Of a stretch of DNA of 44,968 nucleotides, positions 35,125-43,622 are shown piece by piece. Numbering within the stretch: the stretch's first letter is position 1; each line of letters starts with the position of its first letter. The notes beneath the pieces are model-generated. The model made no database searches and was not told the origin of the DNA. It was given only the letters and a program-made list of their open reading frames with translations. Origin of the DNA: Bacteroidota bacterium (GTDB taxonomy: Bacteria; Bacteroidota; Bacteroidia; Sphingobacteriales; Sphingobacteriaceae); the NCBI GenBank assembly GCA_026224775.1, contig JAMFRP010000021.1, positions 1-44,968 of the forward strand. Reading direction: 5' to 3'. Both the position numbers and the translations under genes were made by a program.

Positions 35125-35502
35125 CTATTTTGCTTCTTTTTTTAAATCTTTTTCTATTTCTTCAGAAAATATTAAATCAATAGCCTCTTCCGTATCCGGA
35201 ACTATAGATAATACATTATCTAATTGTGAAATAGTTATCAACCTTGCAACAGCGTCACAAAGGCCTGAAAGTATAAATACACCATTCGCGTTTTTACATA
35301 AACGGTGACCAACTAACAGGCTACTTAAACCTGAAGAATCGGCGAACTTAACTTGCGAAAGGTCAAGTATTATATTACGCTGACCTTCAGTGTTCATCAA
35401 GATAAGTTCTGATTTTAATTGCGGGGTAACTAATGAATTTAACTTGGATTCATTAAGCTTAACCAAAATGTATTTCTCGTGTTTGTCAACAGCAAATTTC
35501 AT
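35125..35502 (-). CDS. STAS-domain protein (anti-sigma factor antagonist type)
   Basis: The 125-aa protein is a single STAS domain with IILDLSQVKFADSSGLSSLL; S57 stands at the position phosphorylated in SpoIIAA-type antagonists. Such proteins bind a serine-kinase anti-sigma factor and release a sigma factor or other partner when unphosphorylated. No kinase, phosphatase or sigma gene is nearby, so the partner is unknown. The C-terminus ends with a charged tail (SEEIEKDLKKEAK). It lies 47 bp after purC and 22 bp before rnz on the minus strand, in a likely operon. A role as regulator of transport or general stress response is inference. Confidence 0.88.
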   Translation of the reverse strand: MKFAVDKHEKYILVKLNESKLNSLVTPQLKSELILMNTEGQRNIILDLSQVKFADSSGLSSLLVGHRLCKNANGVFILSGLCDAVARLITISQLDNVLSIVPDTEEAIDLIFSEEIEKDLKKEAK

Positions 35503-35549
35503 TTTTTTAAATTATTTAAGCTAATATATTAACTTTAATTATAATATTT

Positions 35550-36497
35550 TTATAAAACTGAAGTTATAGCATGATTAATTGCACCTTCTACTCTTTTTAG
35601 TACTTCACCACTTTGGGGCTTAACAAATGCTTCACCTGTAATTTTCTCATAAAGCTCAATATACCTATCAGATATTGACTGTACAATCTCTGGTGTCATT
35701 TCAGGAACTACTTGTCCATCTTTACCCTGGAAACCATTTTCAATTAACCATTTGCGTACAAATTCTTTTGAAAGCTGCTTTTGGGCCTCGCCAGTTGCCT
35801 GGCGTTCCTCATATCCTTCGCTATAAAAATAGCGGGATGAATCCGGGGTATGAATCTCGTCGATTAAAAATATCTTACCATCGGCTTTGCCAAATTCGTA
35901 TTTGGTATCTACCAAAATAAGTCCTTGTTTTTTAGCTATTTCGGTACCGCGTTGGTATAAGGCACGGGTATATTTCTCTAACTGAATATAATCTTCCTCA
36001 GATACGATGCCCTTAGCCAATATTTGCTCGCGCGATATATCTTCATCATGCCCTACCGATGCTTTTGTTGTTGGGGTGATGATAGGCTCAGGCAGTTTAT
36101 CATTTTCCTTTAAACCTTCAGGTAAATTAACGCCACAAACTTCTCTTTTTCCTAAAGCATATTCGCGGGCAGCGTGACCAGCTAAGTAACCACGGATCAC
36201 CATCTCAACCTTAAATGGTTCGCATATACGGCCAATAGTAACACTTGGATCGGGTACGTTAACTACCCAGTTTGGTACAATATCGGCAGTGGCCTTTAAA
36301 AAGTCTGCTGCAATTTGGTTAAGCACTTGCCCTTTGTATGGAATAGGTTCAGGCAAAACCACATCAAATGCCGAGATGCGGTCACTAACCACCATTACCA
36401 GGTATTTATTATCTATCGTATAAACGTCACGTACTTTCCCCTTGTAAAAGCTCGTCTGTCCCGGAAAGTTAAAATGTGTTTCTTTTATTGCATTCAT
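35550..36497 (-). CDS. purC: SAICAR synthetase
   Basis: PurC joins aspartate to CAIR using ATP to form SAICAR in purine synthesis. The 315-aa size matches the longer form found in yeast and Bacteroidota. Motifs in order are [14 protein letters not shown] (ATP loop), [47 protein letters not shown] and [14 protein letters not shown]. All key segments look complete. The leader between phoH and this start is a heptad-repeat hairpin that ends a few bases before the ATG, so translation starts right beside it. No known purine riboswitch is recognised in the leader. Confidence 0.97.
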   Translation of the reverse strand: MNAIKETHFNFPGQTSFYKGKVRDVYTIDNKYLVMVVSDRISAFDVVLPEPIPYKGQVLNQIAADFLKATADIVPNWVVNVPDPSVTIGRICEPFKVEMVIRGYLAGHAAREYALGKREVCGVNLPEGLKENDKLPEPIITPTTKASVGHDEDISREQILAKGIVSEEDYIQLEKYTRALYQRGTEIAKKQGLILVDTKYEFGKADGKIFLIDEIHTPDSSRYFYSEGYEERQATGEAQKQLSKEFVRKWLIENGFQGKDGQVVPEMTPEIVQSISDRYIELYEKITGEAFVKPQSGEVLKRVEGAINHAITSVL

Positions 36498-36503
36498 TTT
36501 TTT

Positions 36504-36590
36504 AGTATCAAGTAATTAGTATCAAGTCGCAAGTATTTAACCGGCTTCAAGTATTTAGTTTTTTTGTCTTGATACTAAATACTTGATACT
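36504..36590. repeat. Heptad-repeat inverted repeat in the purC leader
   Basis: Left arm 36504-36526 and right arm 36568-36590 are inverted copies of 23 bp with one mismatch. The arms consist of 7-nt units such as AGTATCA, AGTAATT and AGTATTT. The middle holds two copies of CAAGTATTTA. The element fills the gap between phoH and purC and ends 6 bp before the purC ATG. Confidence 0.85.
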
Positions 36591-36595
36591 TGATA

Positions 36596-37558
36596 CTACT
36601 GTATGTCTCCGTAGGCTGCTAAAATTTTACGTACTAATTTGTGCCTTACCACATCTTCTCCGCTCAGGTAAACTATTTCTATGCCGCTTATGTCGGTTAA
36701 TATCCTTAAAGCCGTGTGCAAGCCTGATTGTTGTTTTTTGGGTAGATCTATCTGTGTAACATCACCTGTAACAATAAATTTGGCCGACGGGCCCATACGA
36801 GTTAAAAACATCTTTAACTGCATATCGGTAGCATTCTGCGCCTCATCTAAAATCACAAAGCAATTATCAAGGGTACGGCCACGCATAAATGCCAGTGGAG
36901 CGATCTCGATGGTACGGTTTTCTAAATATACCTTCAGCTTTTCTGCCGGGATCATATCATCCAGCGCGTCATATAAAGGGCGCAAGTACGGATCTATCTT
37001 TTCCTTCAGATCGCCGGGCAAAAAGCCCAGGTTCTCCCCTGCTTCAACAGCCGGGCGGGTTAAGATGATTCGTTTGATCTCTTTATTCTTTAAAGCTCTT
37101 ACTGCTAAAGCAACGGCGGTATAGGTTTTACCGGTACCGGCAGGGCCAATGGCAAAAAGTATATCGCTTTTGTTAATGCAATCAACCATTTTGCGCTGGT
37201 TAGCCGTACGGGCCTTTACCATAACACCATTAGGACCGAAGACGATAACTTCGCCGCTCGCGAATTTATCAACAGCTGTTTCGGTGGTAGTTGATGAAGA
37301 TGATGCCTTAGCGCCGAGTATCCGTTCCAGATCGGTGATATTCAGTGTTTCAAATTTCTCTACATGAGCAATTAAATGGTTAAACCGCTCCTGAAAAATG
37401 GCAATCTCGTGCTCATCGCCCAACACCTTAACATCGCTGCCGCGGGCAACTAATTTAAGCTTAGGATATTGTTTTTTAATGATCTCAAAATGATCATTAT
37501 TCGGTCCCCATAAAACAGCGGGGTTAACGTTTTCAATTGATAATTTAAGTTCGTTCAA
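36596..37558 (-). CDS. PhoH-family P-loop ATPase
   Basis: The 320-aa protein is a PhoH-like ATPase, a helicase-like RecA-fold protein linked with RNA metabolism in several bacteria. The Walker A motif is GPAGTGKTYT (138-146) and Walker B is CFVILDEAQN; the nearby VTGDVTQIDLP is the PhoH signature loop. An N-terminal domain of about 100 residues (KLKLVARGSDVKVLGDEHEI as its core) precedes the ATPase and resembles the KH-like part of PhoH2/YbeZ proteins. YbeZ works with the YbeY endoribonuclease in other bacteria; no ybeY is visible here. It is divergent from the DUF62 gene. Confidence 0.93.
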   Translation of the reverse strand: MNELKLSIENVNPAVLWGPNNDHFEIIKKQYPKLKLVARGSDVKVLGDEHEIAIFQERFNHLIAHVEKFETLNITDLERILGAKASSSSTTTETAVDKFASGEVIVFGPNGVMVKARTANQRKMVDCINKSDILFAIGPAGTGKTYTAVALAVRALKNKEIKRIILTRPAVEAGENLGFLPGDLKEKIDPYLRPLYDALDDMIPAEKLKVYLENRTIEIAPLAFMRGRTLDNCFVILDEAQNATDMQLKMFLTRMGPSAKFIVTGDVTQIDLPKKQQSGLHTALRILTDISGIEIVYLSGEDVVRHKLVRKILAAYGDIQ

Positions 37559-37660
37559 TACAAATTGATTTAATTAGTTGCAGATTTTTATGAATTAAAA
37601 ATTGAATATTTGCAGCTGCTAATGCTTCTACAAGATTAGTAATAAAAATTTAAAATATTA

Positions 37661-38437
37661 ATGGCAATAATAACATTAACTACAGATTTAGGCGATAAGG
37701 ATATTTACCAGGCTGCTTTGAAAGGCAGCATCCTGAAGCTTTTGCCATCTGTAAATATTGTTGATATTACTAACAATGTTTCCGCCTTTAATATACAGCA
37801 AGCAGCATTCATATTAAAAAATAGTTTTCATTATTTTCCTGAATATACGGTGCATTTAATTGGTATTGACACTGTTTTTAATAACAATACAAAATACCTG
37901 GCCATAAAATACAAGAACCATTACTTTGTTGGGGCTGATAATGGCATATTCTCGCTGATGTTTAACGCCGACCCTGATGAGATGGTGGAAATAAACATTA
38001 TGCAGGACCTTAAATTTTTGCATTTTCCGCTGGCGGATATTTTTGTTAAAGCTGCCTGCCATTTGGCGAGCGGCGGAAAACTGGAAGAAATTGGTGAGCC
38101 GATTGATACCATAGAGAAAAAAATGAACCTGCAACCGGTGGTTGAAAAAAACGTAATTAAAGGTTCAGTGATTTATATCGACTCGTTTCAGAACGTGATT
38201 ACCAATATAACTAAAGAGTTTTTTAACAGCATACAACAAGGACGGCGTTTTATTTTGTATTTTAAGCGCAATGAAACCATCAGCGATTTAAGCTGGCATT
38301 ACAGTGAAGTGCCGGAAGGCGAAAAGTTGTGCTTGTTCGGTATAAGCGACCATTTAGAAATCGCTATTAATAAAGGCAATGCCAGCGGTTTGTTAGGTTT
38401 AAATTTGGGCGATAGTGTTATATTGGACTTTCAATAA
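37661..38437 (+). CDS. SAM hydroxide adenosyltransferase (DUF62 family)
   Basis: The 258-aa protein belongs to the fluorinase/chlorinase-like DUF62 family. Characterised plain members hydrolyse S-adenosylmethionine with hydroxide to adenosine and methionine; the halogenating members differ by a halide pocket. The opening ITLTTDLGDKDIYQAALKG matches the conserved N-terminal D/T-rich block, followed by VDITNNVSAFNIQQAAFIL and FVGADNGIFSLMF. The C-terminal domain holds VIYIDSFQNVITNIT, the residues that bind the adenosyl ribose and methionine parts in relatives. I see no sign of the extra loop of the fluorinase. The physiological role of this widespread enzyme is unclear. A small membrane protein follows after 5 bp. 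Confidence 0.92.
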   Translation: MAIITLTTDLGDKDIYQAALKGSILKLLPSVNIVDITNNVSAFNIQQAAFILKNSFHYFPEYTVHLIGIDTVFNNNTKYLAIKYKNHYFVGADNGIFSLMFNADPDEMVEINIMQDLKFLHFPLADIFVKAACHLASGGKLEEIGEPIDTIEKKMNLQPVVEKNVIKGSVIYIDSFQNVITNITKEFFNSIQQGRRFILYFKRNETISDLSWHYSEVPEGEKLCLFGISDHLEIAINKGNASGLLGLNLGDSVILDFQ

Positions 38438-38442
38438 AAAAT

Positions 38443-38961
38443 ATGAAAAAAATACTTTTACTTGCCTTACTATCTTCTTTCCTGGTTAATGCTTTCGCGC
38501 AAGTTGGTACCGATTCGGCGGCTTACCAGGCTCAACGTGCAAAAATAAATAGCATGCTGACTGTACGGACACAGAAGTTTGGGCAGTATGACCAGAGTTT
38601 AAGCCAGCATACGGGCATTTTCGGTTTGCAGACTAAGAAAGATATTCGTCATTCCAATGATATTTTGATGGATATTGTCAAGACAGATAATGACATTTTT
38701 GTACAGACAAAAATATTACTGGATTATCGCGCTTTTGAACAAAACCAAGCTCAAAGTCACGCTGTTGAAGTGGATAATAATTCGACCGGTTACATGGCAA
38801 CTATCAATAAACTGCGCGCGGATAATGATAGACTTAAGCATGATGCCGAAATAGCTGAGCAAGATCATAAAAAAGCATCAACCAGGGCCCTTGCCATTGT
38901 TATTGCACTCATTGTTATTATTTTGTTTTTACTAAGAGCCAAATACGTTAAAAAGAATTAG
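38443..38961 (+). CDS. Exported coiled-coil protein with C-terminal membrane anchor
   Basis: The 172-aa product has a signal peptide (ending VNAFAQ, about residue 20) and one transmembrane helix near the C-terminus (about 149-165, LAIVIALIVIILFLLRA), finishing with a positively charged tail KYVKKN. The part between is helical with coiled-coil potential, above all 118-146 (NKLRADNDRLKHDAEIAEQD). This puts the bulk in the periplasm, anchored in the inner membrane, with the basic tail in the cytosol. No Cys, no known domain. Its start is 5 bp after the DUF62 stop, so the two are probably co-transcribed. I do not recognise its family or function. Confidence 0.75.
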   Translation: MKKILLLALLSSFLVNAFAQVGTDSAAYQAQRAKINSMLTVRTQKFGQYDQSLSQHTGIFGLQTKKDIRHSNDILMDIVKTDNDIFVQTKILLDYRAFEQNQAQSHAVEVDNNSTGYMATINKLRADNDRLKHDAEIAEQDHKKASTRALAIVIALIVIILFLLRAKYVKKN

Positions 38962-39016
38962 TTGTTCGTTACTAATTATACCCCTATTGCAATAAGCGAA
39001 CAATTAAAACGCTGAA

Positions 39017-40414
39017 ATGAAATTAACCATACACGGGGCGGCCCGGCAGGTAACCGGCAGCATGCATTTGCTGGAGGTTGGCCAATATAAAATACTGATT
39101 GATTGTGGGCTGGATTACGAAAAAGACCGCAGTGTACAATCCAACGAAAATTTTCCATTTAATCCTGCTGAAATTGATGTTGTAGTGTTAACACACGCTC
39201 ATATTGATCACTCGGGAAACCTCCCTACTTTATTACGGTTGGGTTTTAACGGCCAAATACTGTGCACCCCTCCCACTGCTGATCTGACTGAACTGCTATT
39301 GCTTGATTCGGTGAGTATTTTTATGCGGAAGGCGCAAACCAAAGGGAGATATGGCAAAGGCAAGGGGAAATTTAATACCAATAGCCAGCCACTTTACCTG
39401 CAAAAGCATGTGATGGACACCGTTGAGCGTTTTGTAACCATCGGTTTTAACAGGCCTTTTAAAGTTAACGGCGATATCGAGCTGACTTTTATACCTGTTG
39501 GTCATTTACTGGGGGCAGCAGCCGCTGTATTTAAGATCAATGAGCATGGTGTAGAAAAATCAATTGCTTTTACCGGTGATATAGGGCGCAAGAATTACCC
39601 TGTTTTAAATGACCCGGAAGTTTTACCACCAGTTGATTATCTGGTTTCAGAATCAACCTATGGGGGAAGATTCCATAGCAAAGGAAAATCAGTTGAGGAA
39701 ACTTTGGTTGAGGTTATTGAGAAATGCTGTACTAAAGAACAAGGCCGGATGATTATCCCCGCGTTTAGTATCGGGCGTACGCAATCATTGGTTTTCGCGC
39801 TGAATAAAATATTCAGTAGTGGCTTACTGCCGCCGGTTAAGGTTTTTGTAGATAGTCCGATGGCCTCTATGGCTACTGGGATTTTCCGGAAATATCACAA
39901 TCTGGTAAATCAGGAAGCTCAGGACTTTTATAAAAACTCTGGCGATGAGTTTGAGTTTGATAATTTAACTTACGTTGAAAATTTAAAAGATAGTCGCCAG
40001 GTATCTAATTATTTTGAACCTTGCATTATTATATCCTCGGCAGGTATGCTGGAGGGCGGCCGTATACAGGATCACTTATTTTATAATATCCAGAATTACT
40101 ACTGTACCATATTATTTATAGGTTATTGCGCTAAAGGTACATTGGGGCATCGTTTATTGCGGGGAGATTCCATTGTACATATAAAAGACCGTGATCTGGC
40201 GGTTTATGCTACTATTAAGCAAACGGATGTATTAAGTGCTCACGGAGATCATGAGGATTTAATGAACACGGTTAAGCAACAGGACAAATTATCCTTAAAA
40301 AAGGTTTTCCTGGTGCATGGCGAAACAGAAAGCATGCAGGCTTTGGCTGATAGTTTGGAGTTTGAAGGATATAATACTGTTATCCCGGAGAAAGGAATTT
40401 CGTATGAGATTTAA
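39017..40414 (+). CDS. Beta-CASP metallo-beta-lactamase RNase (CPSF-like)
   Basis: The 465-aa protein combines a metallo-beta-lactamase fold with a beta-CASP insert, as in the eukaryotic CPSF73 and archaeal/bacterial RNA-processing nucleases. The metal motif is THAHIDHSG with H60, H62, D64 and H65; further metal residues lie in GHLLGAAAAVFKI, AFTGDIG and SAHGDHEDL near the C-terminus. The beta-CASP part (about 210-390) has RMIIPAFSIGRTQSLVF, SPMASMATGIFRKYH and IISSAGMLEGGRIQDHL. It likely cleaves RNA in the cytosol. Its 3' end faces serA across a REP-like element and a large inverted repeat. Confidence 0.93.
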   Translation: MKLTIHGAARQVTGSMHLLEVGQYKILIDCGLDYEKDRSVQSNENFPFNPAEIDVVVLTHAHIDHSGNLPTLLRLGFNGQILCTPPTADLTELLLLDSVSIFMRKAQTKGRYGKGKGKFNTNSQPLYLQKHVMDTVERFVTIGFNRPFKVNGDIELTFIPVGHLLGAAAAVFKINEHGVEKSIAFTGDIGRKNYPVLNDPEVLPPVDYLVSESTYGGRFHSKGKSVEETLVEVIEKCCTKEQGRMIIPAFSIGRTQSLVFALNKIFSSGLLPPVKVFVDSPMASMATGIFRKYHNLVNQEAQDFYKNSGDEFEFDNLTYVENLKDSRQVSNYFEPCIIISSAGMLEGGRIQDHLFYNIQNYYCTILFIGYCAKGTLGHRLLRGDSIVHIKDRDLAVYATIKQTDVLSAHGDHEDLMNTVKQQDKLSLKKVFLVHGETESMQALADSLEFEGYNTVIPEKGISYEI

Positions 40415-40432
40415 TCGCGTTATATATTCTCT

Positions 40433-40510
40433 ATTGTCATTCTGAACGTAGTGAAGAATCTATAAAGTGGTTTACAAGCGTACAGATTCATCGTTCCTCA
40501 GAATGACAAT
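40433..40510. repeat. REP-like palindrome, diverged copy of the 3361 type
   Basis: Outer arms ATTGTCATTCTGA (40433-40445) and TCAGAATGACAAT (40498-40510) pair perfectly over 13 bp, and GAATCT pairs with AGATTC further in. Left arm keeps the GTAGTGAAGAATCT core of the 3361 element; the right arm is of the GAGGAACGATGAATCT type. It lies just after the RNase gene. Confidence 0.85.
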
Positions 40511-40560
40511 ACGATAAAACAAAAAAGGAGCGTTAAGCTCCTTTTTTGTTTTATCGTATT
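40508..40560. terminator. Bidirectional terminator with 24-bp perfect arms
   Basis: Arm 40508-40531 is the exact reverse complement of 40537-40560, with a 5-nt loop GTTAA. The core GGAGC/GCTCC is flanked by A6 and T6 runs, so it works as a terminator on both strands. It lies between the converging RNase and serA genes and overlaps the REP-like element by three bases. Confidence 0.93.
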
Positions 40561-40567
40561 GAAATAC

Positions 40568-41518
40568 TTATTTTTTAAAATGCTCGATAATCAAGCTTGC
40601 AAGCTCAACTCCTATTCTTTCCTGTGCTTCGTTAGTTGCGGCACCGATGTGTGGTGTCAGGGAGATTTTAGGGTTTTTAAGGATCTCTTCGCGAGGTGTA
40701 GGTTCGTTATCATACACATCAAGTGCAGCAAAAGATACCTGTCCACTGTTCAAAGCATCAACCAAAGCAAGCTCGTCAATTAAGCCACCGCGTGATGCGT
40801 TAACCAGGCCTACTCCTTTTTTCATTTGCGCTAATTCTTCAGCACCAATAAGCGCTTTGTCTACAAATGGTGTATGCAGGGTGATGAAATCAGCTGTTTT
40901 GATGATCTCGTCTAAAGTTGCAGTTTTTACAGATGCGTTTACTTTGATACCACCGCCTAAAACTAATTCCAATTCAGGTTTGAACGGAAATAAGTCATAA
41001 GCCAAAACATCCATACCAACGCCGATAGCTATTTTAGCTACTTCGCGACCGATACGACCAAAGCCTACGATACCTAATGTTTTTCCGCGAAGCTCAACAC
41101 CTTTAGCATAAGCTTTTTTCAGATCGTTAAACTTGGTGTTACCTTCAACAGGCATTCTGCGGTTGCTATCTGCCAAAAAGCGGACACCACCAAATAATTG
41201 CGCGAATACCAACTCAGCAACTGATAATGATGATGAAGCTGGTGTGTTATAAACGCCGATACCTTTTTCTTTGGCATAGTCAACATCTATATTATCCACG
41301 CCTACACCACCACGGCCAATCAATTTAAGATTTGGTGTAGCATCTATTAAAGCCTTGCGGACTTTTGTAGCGCTACGTACAGTGATAGCATCATAGTTCT
41401 TCAATTTTTCAGGCAATTCATCCTGTGGGATGTTATTGGTATCTACTTCAAAACCGGCATCTTCCAGCATTTTTTTGCCTATCGGATCGATACCATCGTT
41501 AGCTAATATTTTGATCAT
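40568..41518 (-). CDS. serA: D-3-phosphoglycerate dehydrogenase, short form
   Basis: The 316-aa enzyme oxidises 3-phosphoglycerate to 3-phosphohydroxypyruvate with NAD+, the first step of serine synthesis. The nucleotide-binding motif is GIVGFGRIGREVAK (about 150-163). Substrate and catalytic residues lie in VRSATKV, RGGVGVDNID, NASRGGLIDE and PHIGAAT (catalytic His). It ends after the catalytic fold without the C-terminal ACT or ASB domains of the E. coli enzyme, so serine feedback through ACT is not expected. It is 96 bp downstream of serC and its leader is filled by a 9-mer repeat hairpin. Other short-form 2-hydroxyacid dehydrogenases look similar, but the serC neighbour supports this call. 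Confidence 0.93.
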   Translation of the reverse strand: MIKILANDGIDPIGKKMLEDAGFEVDTNNIPQDELPEKLKNYDAITVRSATKVRKALIDATPNLKLIGRGGVGVDNIDVDYAKEKGIGVYNTPASSSLSVAELVFAQLFGGVRFLADSNRRMPVEGNTKFNDLKKAYAKGVELRGKTLGIVGFGRIGREVAKIAIGVGMDVLAYDLFPFKPELELVLGGGIKVNASVKTATLDEIIKTADFITLHTPFVDKALIGAEELAQMKKGVGLVNASRGGLIDELALVDALNSGQVSFAALDVYDNEPTPREEILKNPKISLTPHIGAATNEAQERIGVELASLIIEHFKK

Positions 41519-41525
41519 TTTTTGG

Positions 41526-41606
41526 GTTGATTGGGTTTATTGAGTTACATTGAGTTGATTAGGTTGAAAGAGCGAAAACTCAATCAACATATTCAACCCA
41601 ATCAAC
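41526..41606. repeat. Nonamer-repeat inverted repeat in the serA leader
   Basis: GTTGATTGGGTT (41526-41537) pairs perfectly with AACCCAATCAAC (41595-41606), and ATTGAGTT (41549-41556) with AACTCAAT (41577-41584). Between them run degenerate 9-nt units such as TTGATTGGG, TTTATTGAG and TTGATTAGG. The element fills the serC-serA gap and ends 7 bp before the serA ATG. Confidence 0.85.
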
Positions 41607-41614
41607 TATTCAAC

Positions 41615-42682
41615 TTATTTATTTTTTTCTGCAAATTCTCTCATGGCGTCAATCAGTACATAAAAGCTGGTGATTGGCAACGCATTGTATATTGATGCAC
41701 GGAAACCGCCCACACTTCTGTGACCTTTTATTCCTACTATACCCTTTTCGTCACATAGTTTAAGGAATGGCTTTTCGTGCTCAGGGTTGTTTACCACAAA
41801 GGTAACGTTCATATCTGAACGGTCTTCGGTAGCACATACCGGTTTGAACAATGGGTTGCGCTCAATTTCTTCGTATAAAACAGCCGATTTCGCTTTGTTT
41901 TCTTTTTCAATCGCTTCAACACCACCTTTTGATTTTAACCAGTTAAGGGTAAGCATTGATACATAAATAGCAAACACCGGCGGCGTGTTATACATTGAAC
42001 CACCTTCTATTTGTGTTTGATAGTTTAACATTGCAGGTATTTTACGGCCTGTTTTGCCTAAAATATCATCCTTAACAATAACTAAAGTGACACCTGCGGG
42101 GCCCATATTTTTTTGAGCGCCAGCGTATATCAAACCAAAATCGGCAACGTTTATTTTACGGCTGAATATATCTGACGACATATCGCAAACCAAAGGAACC
42201 GGTGATTTTGGGAACGCGTGCATTTGCGTACCGTAAATAGTATTATTTGATGTGATGTGGAGGTAAGCAGCATCCGCAGGGATGGTGAAATCCTTAGGGA
42301 TATAAGTAAAGTTGCTTTCTTTTGATGTAGCTACAACTTCAACTTCGCCAAAGTTTTTAGCTTCTTTTAAAGCTTTATTTGCCCACACGCCCGACTCTAC
42401 ATAAGCAGCTTTGCCACCCTCAGGTAACAGGTTATAAGGAGCCATAGCAAATTGCATGCTTGCGCCACCTTGTAAAAATAAAACTGAATAACCTTCAGGA
42501 ACTTCGAACAATTCCTTTACCAGTTTTACAGCCTCGTTTAAAACCGCCTCAAACTCCGGGGCGCGGTGCGAAATCTCCAGTATGGAAAGTCCTGTTCCGT
42601 TAAAATCAATTACGCCGGCAGCAGCCTGTTTTAAGACTTCGTGAGGTAAAATGCCTGGTCCGGCACCAAAATTATGTTTCAT
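41615..42682 (-). CDS. serC: Phosphoserine aminotransferase
   Basis: SerC transfers an amino group from glutamate to 3-phosphohydroxypyruvate, making phosphoserine; it also acts in pyridoxal phosphate synthesis. The 355-aa length is typical. Motifs in order: [14 protein letters not shown] at the start, [14 protein letters not shown] (cofactor phosphate loop), [20 protein letters not shown] and [12 protein letters not shown] with PLP lysine K191. The C-terminal [12 protein letters not shown] has the substrate arginines. It lies directly upstream of serA on the minus strand, so serC and serA probably share a transcript. A TAACTTCG element lies about 55 bp before the start. Confidence 0.97.
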   Translation of the reverse strand: MKHNFGAGPGILPHEVLKQAAAGVIDFNGTGLSILEISHRAPEFEAVLNEAVKLVKELFEVPEGYSVLFLQGGASMQFAMAPYNLLPEGGKAAYVESGVWANKALKEAKNFGEVEVVATSKESNFTYIPKDFTIPADAAYLHITSNNTIYGTQMHAFPKSPVPLVCDMSSDIFSRKINVADFGLIYAGAQKNMGPAGVTLVIVKDDILGKTGRKIPAMLNYQTQIEGGSMYNTPPVFAIYVSMLTLNWLKSKGGVEAIEKENKAKSAVLYEEIERNPLFKPVCATEDRSDMNVTFVVNNPEHEKPFLKLCDEKGIVGIKGHRSVGGFRASIYNALPITSFYVLIDAMREFAEKNK

Positions 42683-42736
42683 GTTATTAGGATTTATAGC
42701 TAAACGCGCAATTATTAAATTACTACTTAGCCGCGC

Positions 42737-42744
42737 CGAAGTTA
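42737..42744 (-). promoter_or_regulatory. Possible -7 element TAACTTCG before serC
   Basis: On the minus strand this octamer is one base off TAnnTTTG and is identical to the candidate before gyrA. It predicts a leader of about 50 nt. Confidence 0.4.
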
Positions 42745-42874
42745 ATTAATTCGACAAAATTTATAGAGTTTATTTGCTTTTTTTTCAAAAAAAATACAAT
42801 AACCTGATAAGTCAGATTTTAAACGGGAGGTAGTTATGTAATGAAATGGTATCGGTTATACCTGAATTGTTTGA

Positions 42875-42934
42875 CTCACCCGGCTACGCTTCGCTAGCCG
42901 ACCTCTCTTTCGCTGCGCGACAAAGAGGTGATGG
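42875..42934. repeat. REP-like double hairpin
   Basis: CGGCTA (42881-42886) pairs with TAGCCG (42895-42900) around CGCTTCGC, and ACCTCT (42901-42906) pairs with AGAGGT (42924-42929) around a CTTTCGCTGCGCG loop; flanking CACC and GGTG also pair. The GC-rich element lies after the rpe stop on the minus strand and may end its transcript. It is a different family from the two other REP types in the window. Confidence 0.8.
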
Positions 42935-42971
42935 AAAGTTCCGGATCTATTTTTGTAGAACCGATTTGCTA

Positions 42972-43622
42972 CTATGCTTGTTTTAAAGCTGCAATAGCTG
43001 CAAGCGGATCGGGGGATGAAAATACAGAGCTACCCGCCACCAGGACGTTTGCACCTGCTTCAACAAGCTTAGCCGCATTATTTATATCTACGCCGCCATC
43101 AACCTCAATTAATAATTCGGTGTTGTAGCGGCGTTTTAAAGCCTTAATATCGTTTAATTTTTTATATGTGTTCTGGATGAATTTTTGGCCGCCAAAGCCC
43201 GGATTTACCGACATGATGAGTACCATATCCAAATCCAGGATAATATCTTCCAAAGAAGCCACGGTAGTATGTGGGTTTAAGGCCACACACGCCTTGCAAC
43301 CTAATTCTTTTATAACCTGAATAGTACGGTGCAGATTTGGGCAAGCCTCGTAGTGAACGGTAATACTATCGGCACCGGCTTCTACAAATTCTTTTATGTA
43401 TTTATCAGGCTCTACAATCATCAAATGCACATCCAAAAACTTTTTGGAGTACTTTTTTACCGCTTTAAGAACTGGGAAACCAAAGGAAATATTCGGCACA
43501 AACCTGCCATCCATCACATCTACATGCATCCAGTCGCCTTCGCTTTGGTTAAGCATTTCAACATCGCGCTGTAAATTAGCGAAATCCGCTGCTAAAATTG
43601 ATGGGGCTACTAGGTGACTCAT
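42972..43622 (-). CDS. rpe: Ribulose-phosphate 3-epimerase
   Basis: Rpe interconverts ribulose-5-phosphate and xylulose-5-phosphate in the pentose phosphate pathway. The 216-aa TIM barrel is complete and of normal length. Motifs in order: APSILAADFANL, HVDVMDGRFVPNISFG with metal His and catalytic Asp, DVHLMI with a further metal His, SVNPGFGGQKFI, and EVDGGVDINNA with the second catalytic Asp. It acts in the cytosol and needs a divalent metal ion. The leader contains four heptads just before the ATG and a TACCTTTG -7 element. Confidence 0.97.
   Translation of the reverse strand: MSHLVAPSILAADFANLQRDVEMLNQSEGDWMHVDVMDGRFVPNISFGFPVLKAVKKYSKKFLDVHLMIVEPDKYIKEFVEAGADSITVHYEACPNLHRTIQVIKELGCKACVALNPHTTVASLEDIILDLDMVLIMSVNPGFGGQKFIQNTYKKLNDIKALKRRYNTELLIEVDGGVDINNAAKLVEAGANVLVAGSSVFSSPDPLAAIAALKQA

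Noticed and set aside
36498..36595. Purine riboswitch before purC
   Set aside because: The leader is a heptad-repeat hairpin and shows no conserved riboswitch core.
36504..41606. Short repeats at 36504-36590 and 41526-41606 as CRISPR remnants
   Set aside because: Units are 7 or 9 nt, without spacers of constant length, and no cas genes are present.
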